Shown here: positions 7,115 through 7,487 of the stretch, piece after piece
Layout of the letters: each line of letters opens with the position of its first letter
How positions within the stretch are numbered: the stretch's first letter is position 1
Assembly (NCBI GenBank): GCA_964518405.1
Contig: CAZFGB010000193.1
Location: forward strand, 1 to 7,487
Direction of reading: 5' to 3'
From: VXNE01 sp964518405
GTDB lineage: Bacteria; Pseudomonadota; Gammaproteobacteria; Pseudomonadales; Azotimanducaceae
Length of the DNA: 7,487 nucleotides
The notes under the pieces: model-generated
Told to the model about the DNA's origin: nothing
The model's database searches: none
Seen by the model: the letters and a program-made list of their open reading frames with translations, nothing else
Made by a program: the position numbers and the translations under genes

Positions 7115-7132
7115 TTTGCCCGGCTGGGCAAA
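7115..7132 (+). promoter_or_regulatory. Stem-loop at the start of the rpoD leader
   Basis: TTTGCCC-GGCT-GGGCAAA is a perfect 7-bp stem with a 4-base loop, followed by TCTTT. It begins at the start predicted from the TATAAT box. It could be a 5'-terminal stabilising hairpin of rpoD mRNA, or a weak/leaky terminator or processing site for dnaG read-through transcripts. The short, interrupted T run argues against a strong terminator. Confidence 0.55.
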
Positions 7133-7152
7133 TCTTTCCGGATCGAGGGGTT

Positions 7153-7487
7153 ATGGCGACCGAGACAGAACAACAGCAATCACGATTGAAGGACCTGATC
7201 GCAAAGGGCAAGGAGCAGGGTTTCCTGACCTACGCCGAGGTCAATGACCACCTGCCGGAGGACATCTCCGATCCCGATCAGATCGAGGACATCATCCGCA
7301 TGATCAACGACATGGGGATCACGGTGTACGAAACCGCGCCGGATCCCGATGAGTTGATGAATGCGGAGGAAAACACCGCTGACGAACTAGCCGCGGAAGA
7401 AGCCGCCGCGGCCCTTGCGGCGGTGGAGACGGAAGTTGGCCGAACGACCGATCCGGTGCGCATGTACATGCGCGAAATGGGCACGGT
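7153..7487 (+). CDS. rpoD: RNA polymerase primary sigma factor RpoD (sigma-70), 5' part; cut by window end
   Basis: This gene encodes the housekeeping sigma factor that directs RNA polymerase to -10/-35 promoters. The 111 codons seen include region 1.1 (~1-75, with 'LIAKGKEQGFLTYAEVNDHLP' and 'DPDQIEDIIRMINDMGI'), the acidic domain that blocks DNA entry in free sigma. An acidic, Ala-rich linker (~76-95) follows, then the beginning of region 1.2 ('TDPVRMYMREMGTV'), which contacts the discriminator. The start is supported by a GAGGGG site at 7145-7150, close to the ATG (2-4 bases). The gene lies directly behind dnaG, the classical macromolecular synthesis operon order. The remaining regions 2-4 are outside the window. 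Confidence 0.97.
   Translation, partial: MATETEQQQSRLKDLIAKGKEQGFLTYAEVNDHLPEDISDPDQIEDIIRMINDMGITVYETAPDPDELMNAEENTADELAAEEAAAALAAVETEVGRTTDPVRMYMREMGT

Noticed and set aside
7115..7137. Strong Rho-independent terminator between dnaG and rpoD
   Set aside because: The 7-bp stem is followed only by TCTTT and not a T run, and the TATAAT box places it at the start of a transcript; listed as a leader stem-loop.
6030..7211. 393-codon open frame on the - strand opposite dnaG and across the rpoD start
   Set aside because: Antisense shadow of GC-rich dnaG; it crosses the rpoD promoter and leader, and its composition is Arg/Gly/His-rich without any recognisable domain.

Overview
The window suggests a GC-rich bacterium, most likely a gammaproteobacterium. 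The evidence is a DnaG primase with an E. coli-like N-terminus (MAGRIP...FINDLL), a zinc-binding set at exactly C40, H43, C61 and C64, and rpoD directly downstream in the order of the macromolecular synthesis operon. The lineage below class level is not visible. Base composition is about 65-70% GC in the rows counted in the rigid parts of the genes and falls to about 53% in one segment of the methyltransferase.

Region 1 (1-4589, + strand) is an accessory defence operon with three tightly coupled genes. First is the C-terminal part of a type III-like restriction subunit (Res): helicase motif VI is at the window edge and a PD-(D/E)xK nuclease follows. Second is a PIN-domain VapC-type ribonuclease toxin with an intact D5/E38/D86/D105 set. 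Third is a 981-residue beta-class DPPY DNA methyltransferase (Mod). The res stop and the vapC start overlap (ATGA), and only 3 bases separate vapC from mod. No separate antitoxin gene is visible. Instead, the last ~33 residues of Res look like the C-terminal, toxin-binding tail of a VapB antitoxin (GGSMPDIEDIPRRRS), placed exactly where vapB would end. The Res subunit may therefore double as the toxin's antitoxin, or it carries the scar of a captured vapBC module. This is the most interesting signal in the window.

Region 2 (4590-5291) holds a convergent small gene on the - strand. It encodes a coiled-coil protein of DUF1640/CCDC90 type with near-perfect 7-residue (21-bp) repeats and a C-terminal membrane anchor. 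It appears to start leaderless from a TATACT box. About 210 bases separate it from dnaG, and I see no convincing feature in them.

Region 3 (5292-7487, + strand) is housekeeping: complete dnaG (primase), then a 76-base gap with a perfect TATAAT box and a 7-bp perfect stem-loop at the predicted transcript start, then the 5' part of rpoD (sigma-70), cut by the window edge. The restriction/toxin operon thus sits one gene away from the replication/transcription core genes; rpsU, the usual upstream partner of dnaG in gammaproteobacteria, is not there.
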